DNA of 64,000 nucleotides from Pseudomonadota bacterium (GTDB lineage: Archaea > Thermoplasmatota > SW-10-69-26 > JACQPN01 > JAJPHT01). The position numbers and the translations under genes are program-made. The DNA is taken from assembly GCA_021325135.1 (NCBI GenBank), contig JAJPHT010000036.1, positions 1 to 64,000 on the forward strand, written 5' to 3'. Below the pieces are notes generated by a model. It did not search any database and had not been told where the DNA came from. It was given only the letters and a program-made list of their open reading frames with translations. Positions 8,559 through 16,562 of this stretch are shown piece by piece (the stretch's first letter is position 1; every line of letters begins with the position of its first letter).

Positions 8559-9557
8559 TCACAGCTTCGCCACTCCTTCCACGATGGCGTTCCCCAGCGA
8601 ATCGTCGTTGATGGGGAGGACGTGCGCGCCCAGCTTCGTCGTGAGCCCGCGGGCCTTCGCGCCGTCCACGAGGTCGGCGAACATCTCCAGGCAGACCTGC
8701 ACGCTCTCGGCGCCGAAGTCCTTGGCCTCGCGCAGGCGCTTCTGCACGGGCTCGGGGACCTTGACGAAGGGGATGCTGCCGCTCATGAACTCCATGGTGC
8801 GCGGCGCCTTGAGGGGCGAGGCGCCCACGAGGACGGGGACCGGGAAGCGGCCGCGCTTGCCCAGGACACCGCCCTGCTCCAGCTTCTCCACCCAGTCGAG
8901 GATGGGCTTGGCGTCCCACGTGATCTGCGTCTGGAAGAACTGCGCGCCCGACTCCAGCTTGGCCCGCGCGTAGCCCTCCTCGTTGTTGCGCCACGGGATG
9001 ATGGGCGCGCCCACGAAGAAGTCCAGGGGGTCCGTGCGCTTGGTGGGCTTGGGCGGCGCAAAGCGGTTGGCGTAGCGCGCCGCGGTGGGCATCATCACGT
9101 CGGGCATCAGCTCGCCCTGCGCGAGGTAGCGCCGGATGCCGGCGATCAGCTCCAGCGCGTTGACCGAGTCGACGCGGCGCTCCTCGGGGTAGTCGCCCCC
9201 CTTGGGGTGGTCGCCGGTCATGACGCTGACGTTGCGGATGCCCAGCGCCCACGCGCCCAGGAGCCAGCGCTGGATGCCCGCCAGCGTGTCGTCGCGGCAG
9301 GTGACGTGCGCCACCACCTCGACGCCGCACGCCTCCTGCACGAGGTGGCCGTACATGGCCGGGTCGATGCGCACGCGGGCCGAGGGGTTGTTGGTGAGGT
9401 TCACGGCCGCGAGGTGCGAGAGGCAGGGAAGCTCCGCGAAGGCGCGGACGTGCTCCTCCACGACACCGCTGCGGGGCGAGACCGCCTCGTAGGTGATGGG
9501 GAAGGCGTCTCGCTCCAGGCGCTCGCGGAAGGGGACGGCCATATTCGTGTCACGCAT
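8559..9557 (-). CDS. metF: Methylenetetrahydrofolate reductase
   Basis: 332 aa, TIM-barrel flavoprotein of the MetF family: ITYEAVSPRSG at the start, then HLAAVNLTNNPSARVRIDP, VVAHVTCRDDTLAGI, RNVSVMTGDHPKGGDYPE, and GAQFFQTQITWD near the C-terminal half. It reduces 5,10-methylene-THF to the 5-methyl-THF used by MetH, whose gene follows 112 bases downstream. The start is ATG 9557; ATG 9542 (MAVPFRERL) is equally possible. The pairing implies folate-type one-carbon carriers rather than only tetrahydromethanopterin. Confidence 0.93.
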   Translation of the reverse strand: MRDTNMAVPFRERLERDAFPITYEAVSPRSGVVEEHVRAFAELPCLSHLAAVNLTNNPSARVRIDPAMYGHLVQEACGVEVVAHVTCRDDTLAGIQRWLLGAWALGIRNVSVMTGDHPKGGDYPEERRVDSVNALELIAGIRRYLAQGELMPDVMMPTAARYANRFAPPKPTKRTDPLDFFVGAPIIPWRNNEEGYARAKLESGAQFFQTQITWDAKPILDWVEKLEQGGVLGKRGRFPVPVLVGASPLKAPRTMEFMSGSIPFVKVPEPVQKRLREAKDFGAESVQVCLEMFADLVDGAKARGLTTKLGAHVLPINDDSLGNAIVEGVAKL

Positions 9558-9630
9558 TCAGGAGTCGTTTCTCATTCGGTTTTTCGCGGAGCCGAAGGCT
9601 GCCGGGTCGGGTTCTCATGCCTCCGGGATA

Positions 9631-10854
9631 TCAGAGCCCGGCCACGCGGCGAAGCTCGTCCACCTTGTCCAGGCGCTCCCAGGGCAGGTCGAGGTCGTCG
9701 CGGCCGAAGTGGCCATACGCGGCGACCTGCCGGTAGAGCGGGCGGCGAAGCTGAAGCTCGCGGATGAGGCCGTAGGGGCTGAAGTCGAACACCTTCTTGA
9801 TGTAGCCCTCGACGTCGGCGTCGGTGAGGCGCGCGCCCTTGCGGTCCGCGCCCGTGCCGAAGGTCTGCACGTTGATGCTGAGGGGCTGGTGGTGGCCGAT
9901 GCTGTACGCAAGCTGGATCTGGCAGCGCTCGGCGAGGCCCGCGGCCACGACGTTCTTCGCCGCCCAGCGCGCGCCGTAGGCCGCGCTGCGGTCCACCTTG
10001 GTGGGGTCCTTGCCGCTGAACGCGCCGCCGCCGTGGGGCGCCGCGCCGCCGTAGGTGTCCACGATGATCTTGCGCCCCGTGAGGCCCGTGTCGCCGTGGG
10101 GGCCGCCGATCTCGAACTTCCCGGTGTGGTTGATGTAGAGCTCGGTCTTGCTGTCGAAGAAGCCCTGGGGCAGGTGGCCGCTGTCGACGTACTCCTGGAT
10201 CACGGGCTCGATGACGTAGGCGATGATGCGGCGGCGCAGGTCCTCCTGGCTGATCTCGGGGGCGTGCTGCGCGGCGATGACGATGGCGTGCGCGTGGGCC
10301 GGCACCAGCGGGGCACCAGGAGAGTTTGAGCGCCACTCGATGGTGACCTGCGTCTTGCCGTCGGGGCGCAGGTGGGGGACGATGTGCTGCTTGCGCACCT
10401 GCGCGAGGCGGCGCGCGAGGCGGTGGGCAAGCTGGATCGCCAGGGGCATGAGCTCCGGCGTCTCCTTGGTGGCGAAGCCGAACATGAGCCCCTGGTCGCC
10501 AGCACCCGTCAGCTCGGGGGTCGACTTGTCGACGCCCTGGCGGATGTGCTCGCTCTGCTCGTGGATCGCGTTGAGCACGCTGCACGTGTCCGCGTCCAGG
10601 CCGTAGGAGCCGCGGGTGTAGCCGATGTCGCGGATGATGGAGCGCACGAGGTCCTGGAGGTCCACGTACTCGGTCGTCTTGATCTCGCCGCCCACGAGCA
10701 CGAGGCCGGTCGTGGCGAACGTCTCGCAGGCCACCTTGGCGTCCGGGTCCCGGGCGAAGATGGCGTCCAGGACGCCGTCCGAGATCTGGTCGCAGAGCTT
10801 GTCGGGGTGGCCTTCCGTCACGGACTCGGAGGTGAAGAGGTACCTGTGGCTCAT
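9631..10854 (-). CDS. metK: S-adenosylmethionine synthetase, bacterial type
   Basis: 407 aa. The start [27 protein letters not shown] is the hallmark of bacterial/eukaryotic MetK, including the ATP-binding His in [19 protein letters not shown] and [16 protein letters not shown] follow. Most archaea instead use the divergent archaeal MAT. It makes SAM from methionine and ATP and heads a metK-metF-metH unit; SAM also reactivates MetH. ATG 10854 is chosen over a longer frame because it matches the family start and lies downstream of an AT-rich promoter (10887-10899). Confidence 0.95.
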   Translation of the reverse strand: MSHRYLFTSESVTEGHPDKLCDQISDGVLDAIFARDPDAKVACETFATTGLVLVGGEIKTTEYVDLQDLVRSIIRDIGYTRGSYGLDADTCSVLNAIHEQSEHIRQGVDKSTPELTGAGDQGLMFGFATKETPELMPLAIQLAHRLARRLAQVRKQHIVPHLRPDGKTQVTIEWRSNSPGAPLVPAHAHAIVIAAQHAPEISQEDLRRRIIAYVIEPVIQEYVDSGHLPQGFFDSKTELYINHTGKFEIGGPHGDTGLTGRKIIVDTYGGAAPHGGGAFSGKDPTKVDRSAAYGARWAAKNVVAAGLAERCQIQLAYSIGHHQPLSINVQTFGTGADRKGARLTDADVEGYIKKVFDFSPYGLIRELQLRRPLYRQVAAYGHFGRDDLDLPWERLDKVDELRRVAGL

Positions 10855-10886
10855 GGCGTGGTCACTGGATGGCAGCGGGAGGCCGC

Positions 10887-10899
10887 ATTTTATATTCAT
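10887..10899. promoter_or_regulatory. Divergent TATA-box region between metK and PHP gene
   Basis: ATTTTATATTCAT is the only AT-rich stretch in the 82-base gap between divergent genes. Read on the minus strand as GAATATAAAAT it lies about 35-40 bases before the metK ATG. On the plus strand it lies about 40 bases before the ATG at 10937. The metK leader is too short to hold a SAM riboswitch. Confidence 0.6.
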
Positions 10900-10936
10900 G
10901 CGTTCCGGGCAAGCGATTCCCACCGAGCATTTCCCC

Positions 10937-11827
10937 ATGCGCCCGGCGAATCCCTTTTCCGGCCCGCCCGCGCTCGGGGGTCCCGTGCGCATCGACCTGC
11001 ACACGCACAGCACCGTCTCGGACGGCACGCTGACGCCCGCGCAGCTCGTCGCCCACGCCCGCGAGAGGGGCCTCGCCGCCCTGGCGCTCACGGACCACGA
11101 CCACGTGGGCGGCCTCGCGGAGGCGCGCCGCGAGGGGGAGCGCCTCGGGGTCGAGGTCGTGGCGGGCGTCGAGCTTTCCGCCGAGGACCCGGAGGCCGGC
11201 GAGCTTCACCTCCTGGGCTACCTCTTCGACGAGGAGGACCCCGCGCTCCTCGCGCGCCTGGAGGCGCTGCGCGACGCGCGCGCCCTGCGCGGCGCCCGCA
11301 TGGTCGAGCGCCTGCGGGAGGCTGGCCTCGACGTGTCGCTGGACGAGGTGGTCCGCGAGGTGGCGCCCGGCGCGAGCCTGGGGCGCCCCCACGTCGCGCG
11401 TGTGCTCGTGGCGAAGGGGCACGCGGCCAGCATCGAGGACGCCTTCGACCGCTGGCTGGGCGAGGGCCGCCCCGGCCACGTCCCCAAGGAGCGCCTCGCC
11501 CCCGAGGAGGCCATGGGGCTCATCCACGCCGCGGGGGGCGTCGTCTCGCTGGCGCACCCGGTCACGATCCGGGACGAGAAGCAGGAGGCCCTCGTGCGCC
11601 GCCTCGCGGCGCTGGGCCTGGACGGGATCGAGGTCGTGCACAGCAAGCACGGGCCCCACGAGCGGTCGCGCTTCGGCGGCTGGGCCAAGGCGCTGGGCCT
11701 CGTCGCCACGGGGGGCAGCGACTTCCACGGCGCCAACAAGCCCGACGTGGAGCTTGGCGACGGGAAGCGCGGCAACGTGCGCGTCGGGCCCGAGACCCTG
11801 GCGGCGCTCCGTCAGCGGCTCCCGTAG
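10937..11827 (+). CDS. PHP-domain phosphoesterase (RNase AM/TrpH-like)
   Basis: 296 aa with the PHP metal-binding motifs in order: [18 protein letters not shown], the Glu in VVAGVELS, an internal H (VSLAHPV), a conserved EVVHSKHG segment and SDFHG near the end. This layout matches the YciV/TrpH group, which includes 3',5'-nucleotide bisphosphatases and 5'-3' exoribonucleases. The ATG at 10937 is preferred; a GTG at 10985 directly before RIDLHTH is an alternative. The gene is convergent with, and overlaps by 16 bases, the RHH gene on the other strand. Confidence 0.88.
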   Translation: MRPANPFSGPPALGGPVRIDLHTHSTVSDGTLTPAQLVAHARERGLAALALTDHDHVGGLAEARREGERLGVEVVAGVELSAEDPEAGELHLLGYLFDEEDPALLARLEALRDARALRGARMVERLREAGLDVSLDEVVREVAPGASLGRPHVARVLVAKGHAASIEDAFDRWLGEGRPGHVPKERLAPEEAMGLIHAAGGVVSLAHPVTIRDEKQEALVRRLAALGLDGIEVVHSKHGPHERSRFGGWAKALGLVATGGSDFHGANKPDVELGDGKRGNVRVGPETLAALRQRLP

Positions 11828-12033
11828 AAGGGCGGGCCGCGGGCGCGCGCGTCCTCGCGCACGAGCGAGCCCTGGAGCGAGAGGCGCGTCACGTACACGA
11901 GGAACTCGGTGGGCGACCGGAACCCCGTCCCCTCGATGGCCTTCTTGACCTCCTCATAGAGAGGCTGAGGGATGCTGATGGTCGTGTAGCGGCTCTTGGA
12001 CCCGGCTGCGGGGGCGGGCGTGAAGGCTTCCAT
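11812..12033 (-). CDS. Ribbon-helix-helix small DNA-binding protein
   Basis: 73 aa. The core SRYTTISIPQPLYEEVKKAI followed by FRSPTEFLVYVTRLSL is a CopG/MetJ-type ribbon-helix-helix: one strand, two helices, with a hydrophobic T-x-I-x-I-P strand. Such proteins dimerise and bind short inverted repeats. An 11-bp inverted repeat (12096-12106 and 12144-12154) lies in the upstream intergenic region and could be its own operator. It may be an autoregulated regulator or an orphan antitoxin; no toxin neighbour is seen. Confidence 0.7.
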   Translation of the reverse strand: MEAFTPAPAAGSKSRYTTISIPQPLYEEVKKAIEGTGFRSPTEFLVYVTRLSLQGSLVREDARARGPPFYGSR

Positions 12034-12095
12034 CGCGGGTCCGTATGGGGGGCGGGGCATTCCCATTCTGGTACACGCTTGGGGGATCGTTCGAC

Positions 12096-12154
12096 GCTTC
12101 GACGAACCGTGCCGCCAGGCTCGCGCCCGCGCCCAAGCTATCATTCGTCGAAGC
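12096..12154. promoter_or_regulatory. Candidate operator: 11-bp inverted repeat upstream of RHH gene
   Basis: GCTTCGACGAA (12096-12106) and TTCGTCGAAGC (12144-12154) are perfect inverted copies 37 bases apart, 63-121 bases upstream of the RHH start. RHH repressors often recognise such paired sites; the link is inferred from position only. Confidence 0.4.
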
Positions 12155-12158
12155 AACG

Positions 12159-12175
12159 AGAAAAAGGGGGGACGC
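12159..12175 (-). terminator. Poly-T terminator after rpo3
   Basis: On the minus strand, about 30-40 bases after the rpo3 stop, the sequence is CCCCCCTTTTTCTCG. A T-run without a required hairpin is the usual archaeal termination signal. It suggests the operon ends at rpo3 here rather than running into rpl18e-rpl13-rps9 as in many archaea. Confidence 0.6.
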
Positions 12176-12200
12176 GGGCGCGGGGCCCGCGACGATGCGA

Positions 12201-13022
12201 TCACGCGGCGGGCGCAGGCGCCTTGAGGCTGCCCAGGTCGGACTCGACCTGCTTGAGCTTCTCCATGACGATGGAGGCAGCCTTGCGCAGGGCGACGACG
12301 GGGGAGAGCGCGCCGTCGGTCTCGACGCGCAGCAGCCAGCGGTCGGGCTCGAAGGAGAGCTCGACGTTGTCCAGGTTGTGCAGGTCCTTCACGCTGCGCA
12401 GCCAGGCGGCGCCCTTCACGGGGTCCAGCACCTTCAGCTGGGTCCCTTCCAGGGCGATGACGCCAGGGGGGACCACCTTGGCCAGGCGCTCCGCCTGGTG
12501 GGCCGTGAGGGGCCCGGTGACCTTCACGACGGGGTACTCCATGTACCCGACCGCCGTGACCGCCTGCCACTTCGCGTGCTCGATGCCGCTGCCCAGGATG
12601 GCCCCCGCCTCGAGCATGAGGCGCTGGCCCTCCAGGAGCTTCACCACGGGGACCTTGGGGTCCACGATGCGGAACTTGGCGTCGGCGGCGGGGATGAGGT
12701 CGCCCGAGTAGACCGTGCAGGGGCCCTCCTTGGAGAGGGTGAAGAGCACGGTGCAGTTCGCGCAGCCCTCGCCGTTGCACGTGCAGTCCTGGCGGCGCAC
12801 GAACTGGTTGAGGTCCGTGGGCACCGGGAGCAGGCCGAGGCGGTGGGCCACCATCTCGTCGAAGAGCGCGCTGGTGTTGTCGTACACCGTCACGTCCTCG
12901 ATGGCGAGCTTGGGGACCTGCGACATCAGCGTGCGGCGCAGCGCGTTGAGGAACGAGGGGGTCGCGCCGCTGACGTCGAAGAGCGCCGTGCTCTCCGTGC
13001 TCTCGACGACGGCCACCTTCAC
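12201..13022 (-). CDS. rpo3: DNA-directed RNA polymerase subunit Rpo3 (D)
   Basis: 273 aa, alpha-like subunit: N-terminal dimerisation motif FLNALRRTLMSQVPKLAIEDV, then an inserted Cys cluster CTCNGEGCANC that resembles the [Fe-S]/zinc-binding insertion of archaeal subunit D. It forms the assembly platform of archaeal RNAP with Rpo11. Position directly after rps11 (1 base between) is the conserved archaeal arrangement. The C-terminal Ala/Pro tail is ordinary. Confidence 0.97.
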   Translation of the reverse strand: MKVAVVESTESTALFDVSGATPSFLNALRRTLMSQVPKLAIEDVTVYDNTSALFDEMVAHRLGLLPVPTDLNQFVRRQDCTCNGEGCANCTVLFTLSKEGPCTVYSGDLIPAADAKFRIVDPKVPVVKLLEGQRLMLEAGAILGSGIEHAKWQAVTAVGYMEYPVVKVTGPLTAHQAERLAKVVPPGVIALEGTQLKVLDPVKGAAWLRSVKDLHNLDNVELSFEPDRWLLRVETDGALSPVVALRKAASIVMEKLKQVESDLGSLKAPAPAA

Positions 13023-13023
13023 G

Positions 13024-13407
13024 TTACACCCTCCGGCCGCGCCGTCCGCCCTTCTTGCGCGTGCCGTCGTGCGGCAGGGGCGTGACGTCCTCGATGCGGC
13101 CGATGCGCATGCCCGCGCGCGCGAGCGCGCGGATGGCGGCCTGGGCGCCGGGGCCCGGGCTCTTCGTCTTGTGCCCGCCGGGGGCGCGCACCTTGACGTG
13201 GAGCGAGTCGATGCCCTTCTCGCGCGCCTGGTCGGCCAGCCTCTCGGCGGCCTTCATGGCGGCGTAGGGGCTGCCCTCGTCCTTCGCGGCGCGGACGACC
13301 ATGCCGCCCGTGCACTTCGCGATGGTCTCGGCGCCGGTCACGTCCGTGACCGTCATGAGGATGTTGTTGAACGACGCGTAGATGTTGACGACTGCCCAGC
13401 GAGCCAT
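13024..13407 (-). CDS. rps11: Ribosomal protein uS11
   Basis: 127 aa. [37 protein letters not shown] and the basic C-terminus [12 protein letters not shown] are typical of archaeal uS11, a platform protein of the 30S subunit. The stop of rps4 directly abuts its start, so the genes are co-translated. Confidence 0.97.
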   Translation of the reverse strand: MARWAVVNIYASFNNILMTVTDVTGAETIAKCTGGMVVRAAKDEGSPYAAMKAAERLADQAREKGIDSLHVKVRAPGGHKTKSPGPGAQAAIRALARAGMRIGRIEDVTPLPHDGTRKKGGRRGRRV

Positions 13408-14181
13408 TTACTGACCACCCTCCGTGGAGCCACCGGACGACGCACCACCCGCGCCACCGCGGGGGCCGCGGGGCGGGCCGCGGCGCGGGGGGCCGCGACC
13501 GAACGGGTTGCCGCCGGGGCCGCCGCGACCGGAGCGGTCGCCGAACTGCGCGCGCTGCACCGCGCCGCCGCCCGCGTTGGGGCCGCGGCCGCGGCCGGCC
13601 GGCTTCTGGCGGCCGGGCTCGGGAGGCGCGATCTCCATGAGCTGGTTGCCACCCTCGGACACCTTGGGGCGCACGGGGTGGTCCTGGTTGGTGAGGGGCG
13701 ACGATGAGGCGTACTCGATGCTCATCTCGTCGGCCTTCATGACGTGGTAGCCGGGGATGTTCACGCGGCGGCCGCCGATGGCGACGTGCCCGTGGACGAT
13801 CATCTGGCGCGCCTGCGTGGGCGTGGACGCGAGGCCCTTGAGGTAGGCCATGGTCTGGAGGCGGCGCATGAGGACGGCCTCGACGTTCAACGCGAGGATG
13901 TCGTCGAGCTTCGCGCCCTCGGAGATGAGGCCCATCTTCGTGAGGCGGGAGAGAAGGCCCTGCGTCTCGCGCTGGACCTGGGCAAGGCCGGTGAGCTGCT
14001 TGCCCTGGAGGTCGCGGGCCTGGCCGCGGATCTGGCGGAGCTTGGAGCGCGCCTTCCAGATCTCGGTCTTGTTCTTGAGCCCGTACTTCTTCTGGAGGTC
14101 CTTCTCCTCCTGGATGCGCGCGGACTGCCAGGGGTGGTTGGGCGTCTCGTACAGCTTGCGGGAGAACTTCGGGTCGCCCAT
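13408..14181 (-). CDS. rps4: Ribosomal protein uS4 with Gly/Arg-rich C-terminal tail
   Basis: 257 aa. The canonical part (to about residue 190) starts MGDPKFSRKLYETPNHPW, contains the S4 RNA-binding domain (RRLQTMAYLKGLASTPTQARQMIVHGHVAIGGRRV) and is typical of archaeal uS4. The last ~70 residues are an unusual Pro/Gly/Arg-rich extension with RGRG, RSGRGG and RGPPRRG repeats, like RGG boxes. uS4 nucleates 30S assembly; the tail could add RNA binding or phase behaviour. ATG 14181 is chosen; a GTG at 14187 overlapping the rps13 stop is also possible. Confidence 0.96.
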   Translation of the reverse strand: MGDPKFSRKLYETPNHPWQSARIQEEKDLQKKYGLKNKTEIWKARSKLRQIRGQARDLQGKQLTGLAQVQRETQGLLSRLTKMGLISEGAKLDDILALNVEAVLMRRLQTMAYLKGLASTPTQARQMIVHGHVAIGGRRVNIPGYHVMKADEMSIEYASSSPLTNQDHPVRPKVSEGGNQLMEIAPPEPGRQKPAGRGRGPNAGGGAVQRAQFGDRSGRGGPGGNPFGRGPPRRGPPRGPRGGAGGASSGGSTEGGQ

Positions 14182-14183
14182 GT

Positions 14184-14654
14184 TCACTCACCCTGCTTCT
14201 TCTTCTGGACACCCAGCGTGAGGCCGGTGCGGCCGTTGCTCTTGCTGCGCTGGCCGCGCACCTTCTGGCCCGACTCGTGGCGCAGGCCGCGGTAGGTGCG
14301 GATCTTCTTGAGGCGGTTGAGGTCGTCGCGGAGCTTGATCTCCACGTCGGTGCCGATGAGGTGGCCATCCTCGCCCGTCTCGACGTCCTTGCGGCGGTTG
14401 AGCATCCACGCGGGCAGGTTGCCCTCGAGGTTCTCCACGGCCTCCTGGAGCTTGGCGACGTCGGCGTCGTTGAGGTCGCCGATGCGCTGGTAGGCGTTGA
14501 CGCCCGCCTTCTCGGCCACGACGGCCGCGGTGCGGATGCCGAGGCCCTTCACCTGCGCGAGGGCGGGGATGATCTGGTACTTGCCATCCAGGTCGGTGTT
14601 GGCGACGCGGACGATGTACTTGAAGTCCGGATTCTCTTCCTTCTTGTCTGCCAT
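14184..14654 (-). CDS. rps13: Ribosomal protein uS13
   Basis: 156 aa. FKYIVRVANTDLDGKYQIIPALAQVKGLG, then RNRRKDVETGEDGHLIGTDV-like residues (WMLNRRKDVETGED), and C-terminal RTYRGLRHESGQKVRGQRSK are diagnostic of archaeal uS13, which contacts tRNA and the subunit bridge. The start MADKKEENPD (ATG 14654) follows a GGAGGG Shine-Dalgarno. It is the first gene of the rps13-rps4-rps11-rpo3 operon. Confidence 0.97.
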   Translation of the reverse strand: MADKKEENPDFKYIVRVANTDLDGKYQIIPALAQVKGLGIRTAAVVAEKAGVNAYQRIGDLNDADVAKLQEAVENLEGNLPAWMLNRRKDVETGEDGHLIGTDVEIKLRDDLNRLKKIRTYRGLRHESGQKVRGQRSKSNGRTGLTLGVQKKKQGE

Positions 14655-14796
14655 GGGGGGTTTCCCTCCAAGACCACGCCAGCGCCCCGAGAAGGGGCGC
14701 GTCTGCGAGGGCGCGCGAGCGCCCTGTCCCCTGCGCGAAGCGCGGAGACAGATCTGCCCTCCCGTCGGGGAAGGGAATCGCCGATGGGGCACCCCC

Positions 14797-14804
14797 TATA
14801 AAAG
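14797..14804 (-). promoter_or_regulatory. TATA box of the rps13 operon
   Basis: On the minus strand the sequence CTTTTATA is the only TATA-like element upstream of rps13, 143 bases before its ATG, implying a long leader of roughly 115 bases. A leader of this size could carry autoregulation by uS4 or uS13, but no structure is proven. Confidence 0.55.
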
Positions 14805-14825
14805 CGCTTGGGGGTTCGGGGCTTT

Positions 14826-14868
14826 GTTCCCAAATCCGCCGATTCGGGAATGGCGGGGATTCGGGAAC
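14826..14868. repeat. Inverted repeat, GTTCCC-AATCC type
   Basis: Left arm 14826-14840 (GTTCCCAAATCCGCC) and right arm 14852-14868 (GGCGGGGATTCGGGAAC) pair with one mismatch and a 2-base bulge around an 11-base loop. It lies in the 361-base gap between rps13 and the small gene at 15016. The rest of that gap holds the rps13 promoter/leader and a second AT-rich element (CCTTATAG near 14899-14906) that could drive the 15016 gene. Confidence 0.6.
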
Positions 14869-15015
14869 AACCCGGCCGGGGAACGGGGGGTCAAGGGCCC
14901 TTATAGACCCGGGCAGCGGGCGGACCCCTATCTCAGGAGCCGGAAGACAGATGGAGCTGCTGACCGTAGTTCACCCGCCCCGCCGAGCCGCCGCAAGAGG
15001 AGGGGGCGGGCGAGG

Positions 15016-15189
15016 ATGAATACCATGAACAAGGGCAGTGGTGGACGTGGCGGGCATGCGGGCGGTCACCGTGGCGGAAGTTCCCCGGAACGGTCCCCCA
15101 ACGACGATCGTTCGGACGTGAAGAACTCGAACAACCCGGCCTATGCAGCCGACCAAGCCAACCGCGCGAGCCAAGAGGACGGCGACTAA
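15016..15189 (+). CDS. Small Gly-rich hydrophilic protein
   Basis: 57 aa. The N-terminal half is Gly/Arg/His-rich ([16 protein letters not shown]) and the C-terminal half is Asn/Ala/Asp-rich (NNPAYAADQANRASQ). No hydrophobic core is apparent, so it is probably disordered. The composition resembles bacterial KGG-type or other stress-induced small hydrophilic proteins, but I do not recognise a family. ATG 15016 follows GGGCGAGG. It marks the left border of the island. Confidence 0.5.
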   Translation: MNTMNKGSGGRGGHAGGHRGGSSPERSPNDDRSDVKNSNNPAYAADQANRASQEDGD

Positions 15190-15322
15190 GGGAAGACCAC
15201 ACGGGGTTGGCCAGACGCCGCCTCGCCCAAACACCCACGACTCTATTCCCAACCCAGCTTCGGGGATGGGAGAGGGATTCTGGAGATCCATGCCCGCGGT
15301 CGCTACTATCCCCGAGCGGGCT

Positions 15323-15742
15323 TTATCGTGGGCGGTTCGGCTGACGACGACCCCGGAGACGATCCAGCGCCACACGCAAATCGTCAAGGGTGGCCAACAG
15401 TGAGTCAACCGTGAACATACGCAGAAGCGAGAGGCTCCCCAAGCCGAAGATGATCCCCGCGACAAGGTCAATTTGTGCCATCATGAGAGCCATGGCGGCG
15501 ACGCTTCCCAGGCTTCCTGCGGTGCCACACGCGTGCGTGAGCCAATGGTCCTCACGGCGGAGGACAAACCCGCGGAGCGCCGCATATGCAAGAATAGGAA
15601 GCGCACCGCTCATGACTTGAGCGCCCAGGATGAGATATGGTCCTCGGTCTGCTGCGCTGAGAGTTCCCGCCAAGAAAGCGACGTCCGCACCTAAGAGTCC
15701 GATTTGCGCGGCGTGCAGCCTTGCCATCATCTCGTCCCGCAT
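15323..15742 (-). CDS. Small multi-pass membrane protein, unknown
   Basis: 139 aa with at least three hydrophobic segments (GLLGADVAFLAGTLSA; LILGAQVMSGALPILAYAAL; an Ala/Met-rich pair ending GIIFGLGSLSLL) and a positively charged C-terminus (DRLRGRRQPNRPR). No family recognised. ATG 15742 is preferred over an in-frame GTG two codons upstream. Codon use is less G+C-biased than in the core genes, fitting the island. Confidence 0.55.
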   Translation of the reverse strand: MRDEMMARLHAAQIGLLGADVAFLAGTLSAADRGPYLILGAQVMSGALPILAYAALRGFVLRREDHWLTHACGTAGSLGSVAAMALMMAQIDLVAGIIFGLGSLSLLRMFTVDSLLATLDDLRVALDRLRGRRQPNRPR

Positions 15743-15953
15743 CGACACTGTCCAGGCGAAGGGGGCGCTTCATGTCTTGCCCCCAATCCTGTAGCCATAG
15801 GATAATTTGCAGAACCCCCTGCTACCGACAATCGATTTCAAGAAGCCATGACCGGCTTCCGGAGTATTGGCCGCACCTAATCCGACCCAGACTCCATCCT
15901 TGGGCGGAGCACGGGCACGGATTCACTCGTGGCTCGCAGGCTACAGTCTAGCC

Positions 15954-16562
15954 ATGGCGGAGCTCTTCCTTGGTGCCGCCTTGCTTCTGGAGGCTCGCCA
16001 CCCCCCAGGGTTCACGCGGTTCGTATGTCACGCCGTGCGCGAAATTGGCAACCGACTCCCGGAGTTCATCGGAGGCAAGATCGTGGAGGAACGGTTGGAT
16101 TACGGCAAGCACATCTCCCTCATCCGGACGGAGTGGAATGAGGGCGGCGTGGACTTGGATGGGTGGGATGCACCTCTAGACGATGGCCAAGTCCCAGTTA
16201 ATCCTCCTCCGACTGTGACAATCCCGCGAGGCGTAGTTCGGGAGGTTGCGCGCCTCCTGAAAGCCCACGAAGAGATGCCTCGTGAGCGGCGGCCAATTCG
16301 GCGCATGTTCATGGCGCTCTCGGGTGATGTCGGGGACGAACAACTGAGACCAGCGGAAGCGGAGTGGCTCCGGGTTAAGCAGTGGTTCATGGATGGAACC
16401 CATGAGAGCGTCACATCTCCTCGTCACGACTCAACGTTCAGCCTAGAAGAAATGCAGGAAAATTTTGCTGCATTTGAACGCATGCTTGAAGCGCTCTCGA
16501 CTCCCCCCACACCAAGACTCGGAGCACTCGATGCCCTCCTGGAAGAAGCCAACCAACAGTGA
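15954..16562 (+). CDS. Unknown protein, first gene of a two-gene island unit
   Basis: 202 aa, soluble and mostly helical. It has a short segment FVCHAVREIGNRLPEFIGG near residues 25-45, and a C-terminal half with a predicted helical bundle (RRPIRRMFMALSG; EAEWLRVKQWFMDGTHE; a final LGALDALLEEAN). The HAxREIxNRLP pattern resembles, from memory, a family of bacterial hypothetical proteins, but I cannot confirm that. It overlaps the next gene by 32 bases, which strongly implies coupled translation and joint function. The start is ATG 15954; a TTG 87 bases earlier is less likely. Confidence 0.65.
   Translation: MAELFLGAALLLEARHPPGFTRFVCHAVREIGNRLPEFIGGKIVEERLDYGKHISLIRTEWNEGGVDLDGWDAPLDDGQVPVNPPPTVTIPRGVVREVARLLKAHEEMPRERRPIRRMFMALSGDVGDEQLRPAEAEWLRVKQWFMDGTHESVTSPRHDSTFSLEEMQENFAAFERMLEALSTPPTPRLGALDALLEEANQQ

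Noticed and set aside
10855..10936. SAM riboswitch upstream of metK
   Set aside because: The TATA box leaves a leader of only about 10-20 bases, too short for a riboswitch, and no conserved core is visible.
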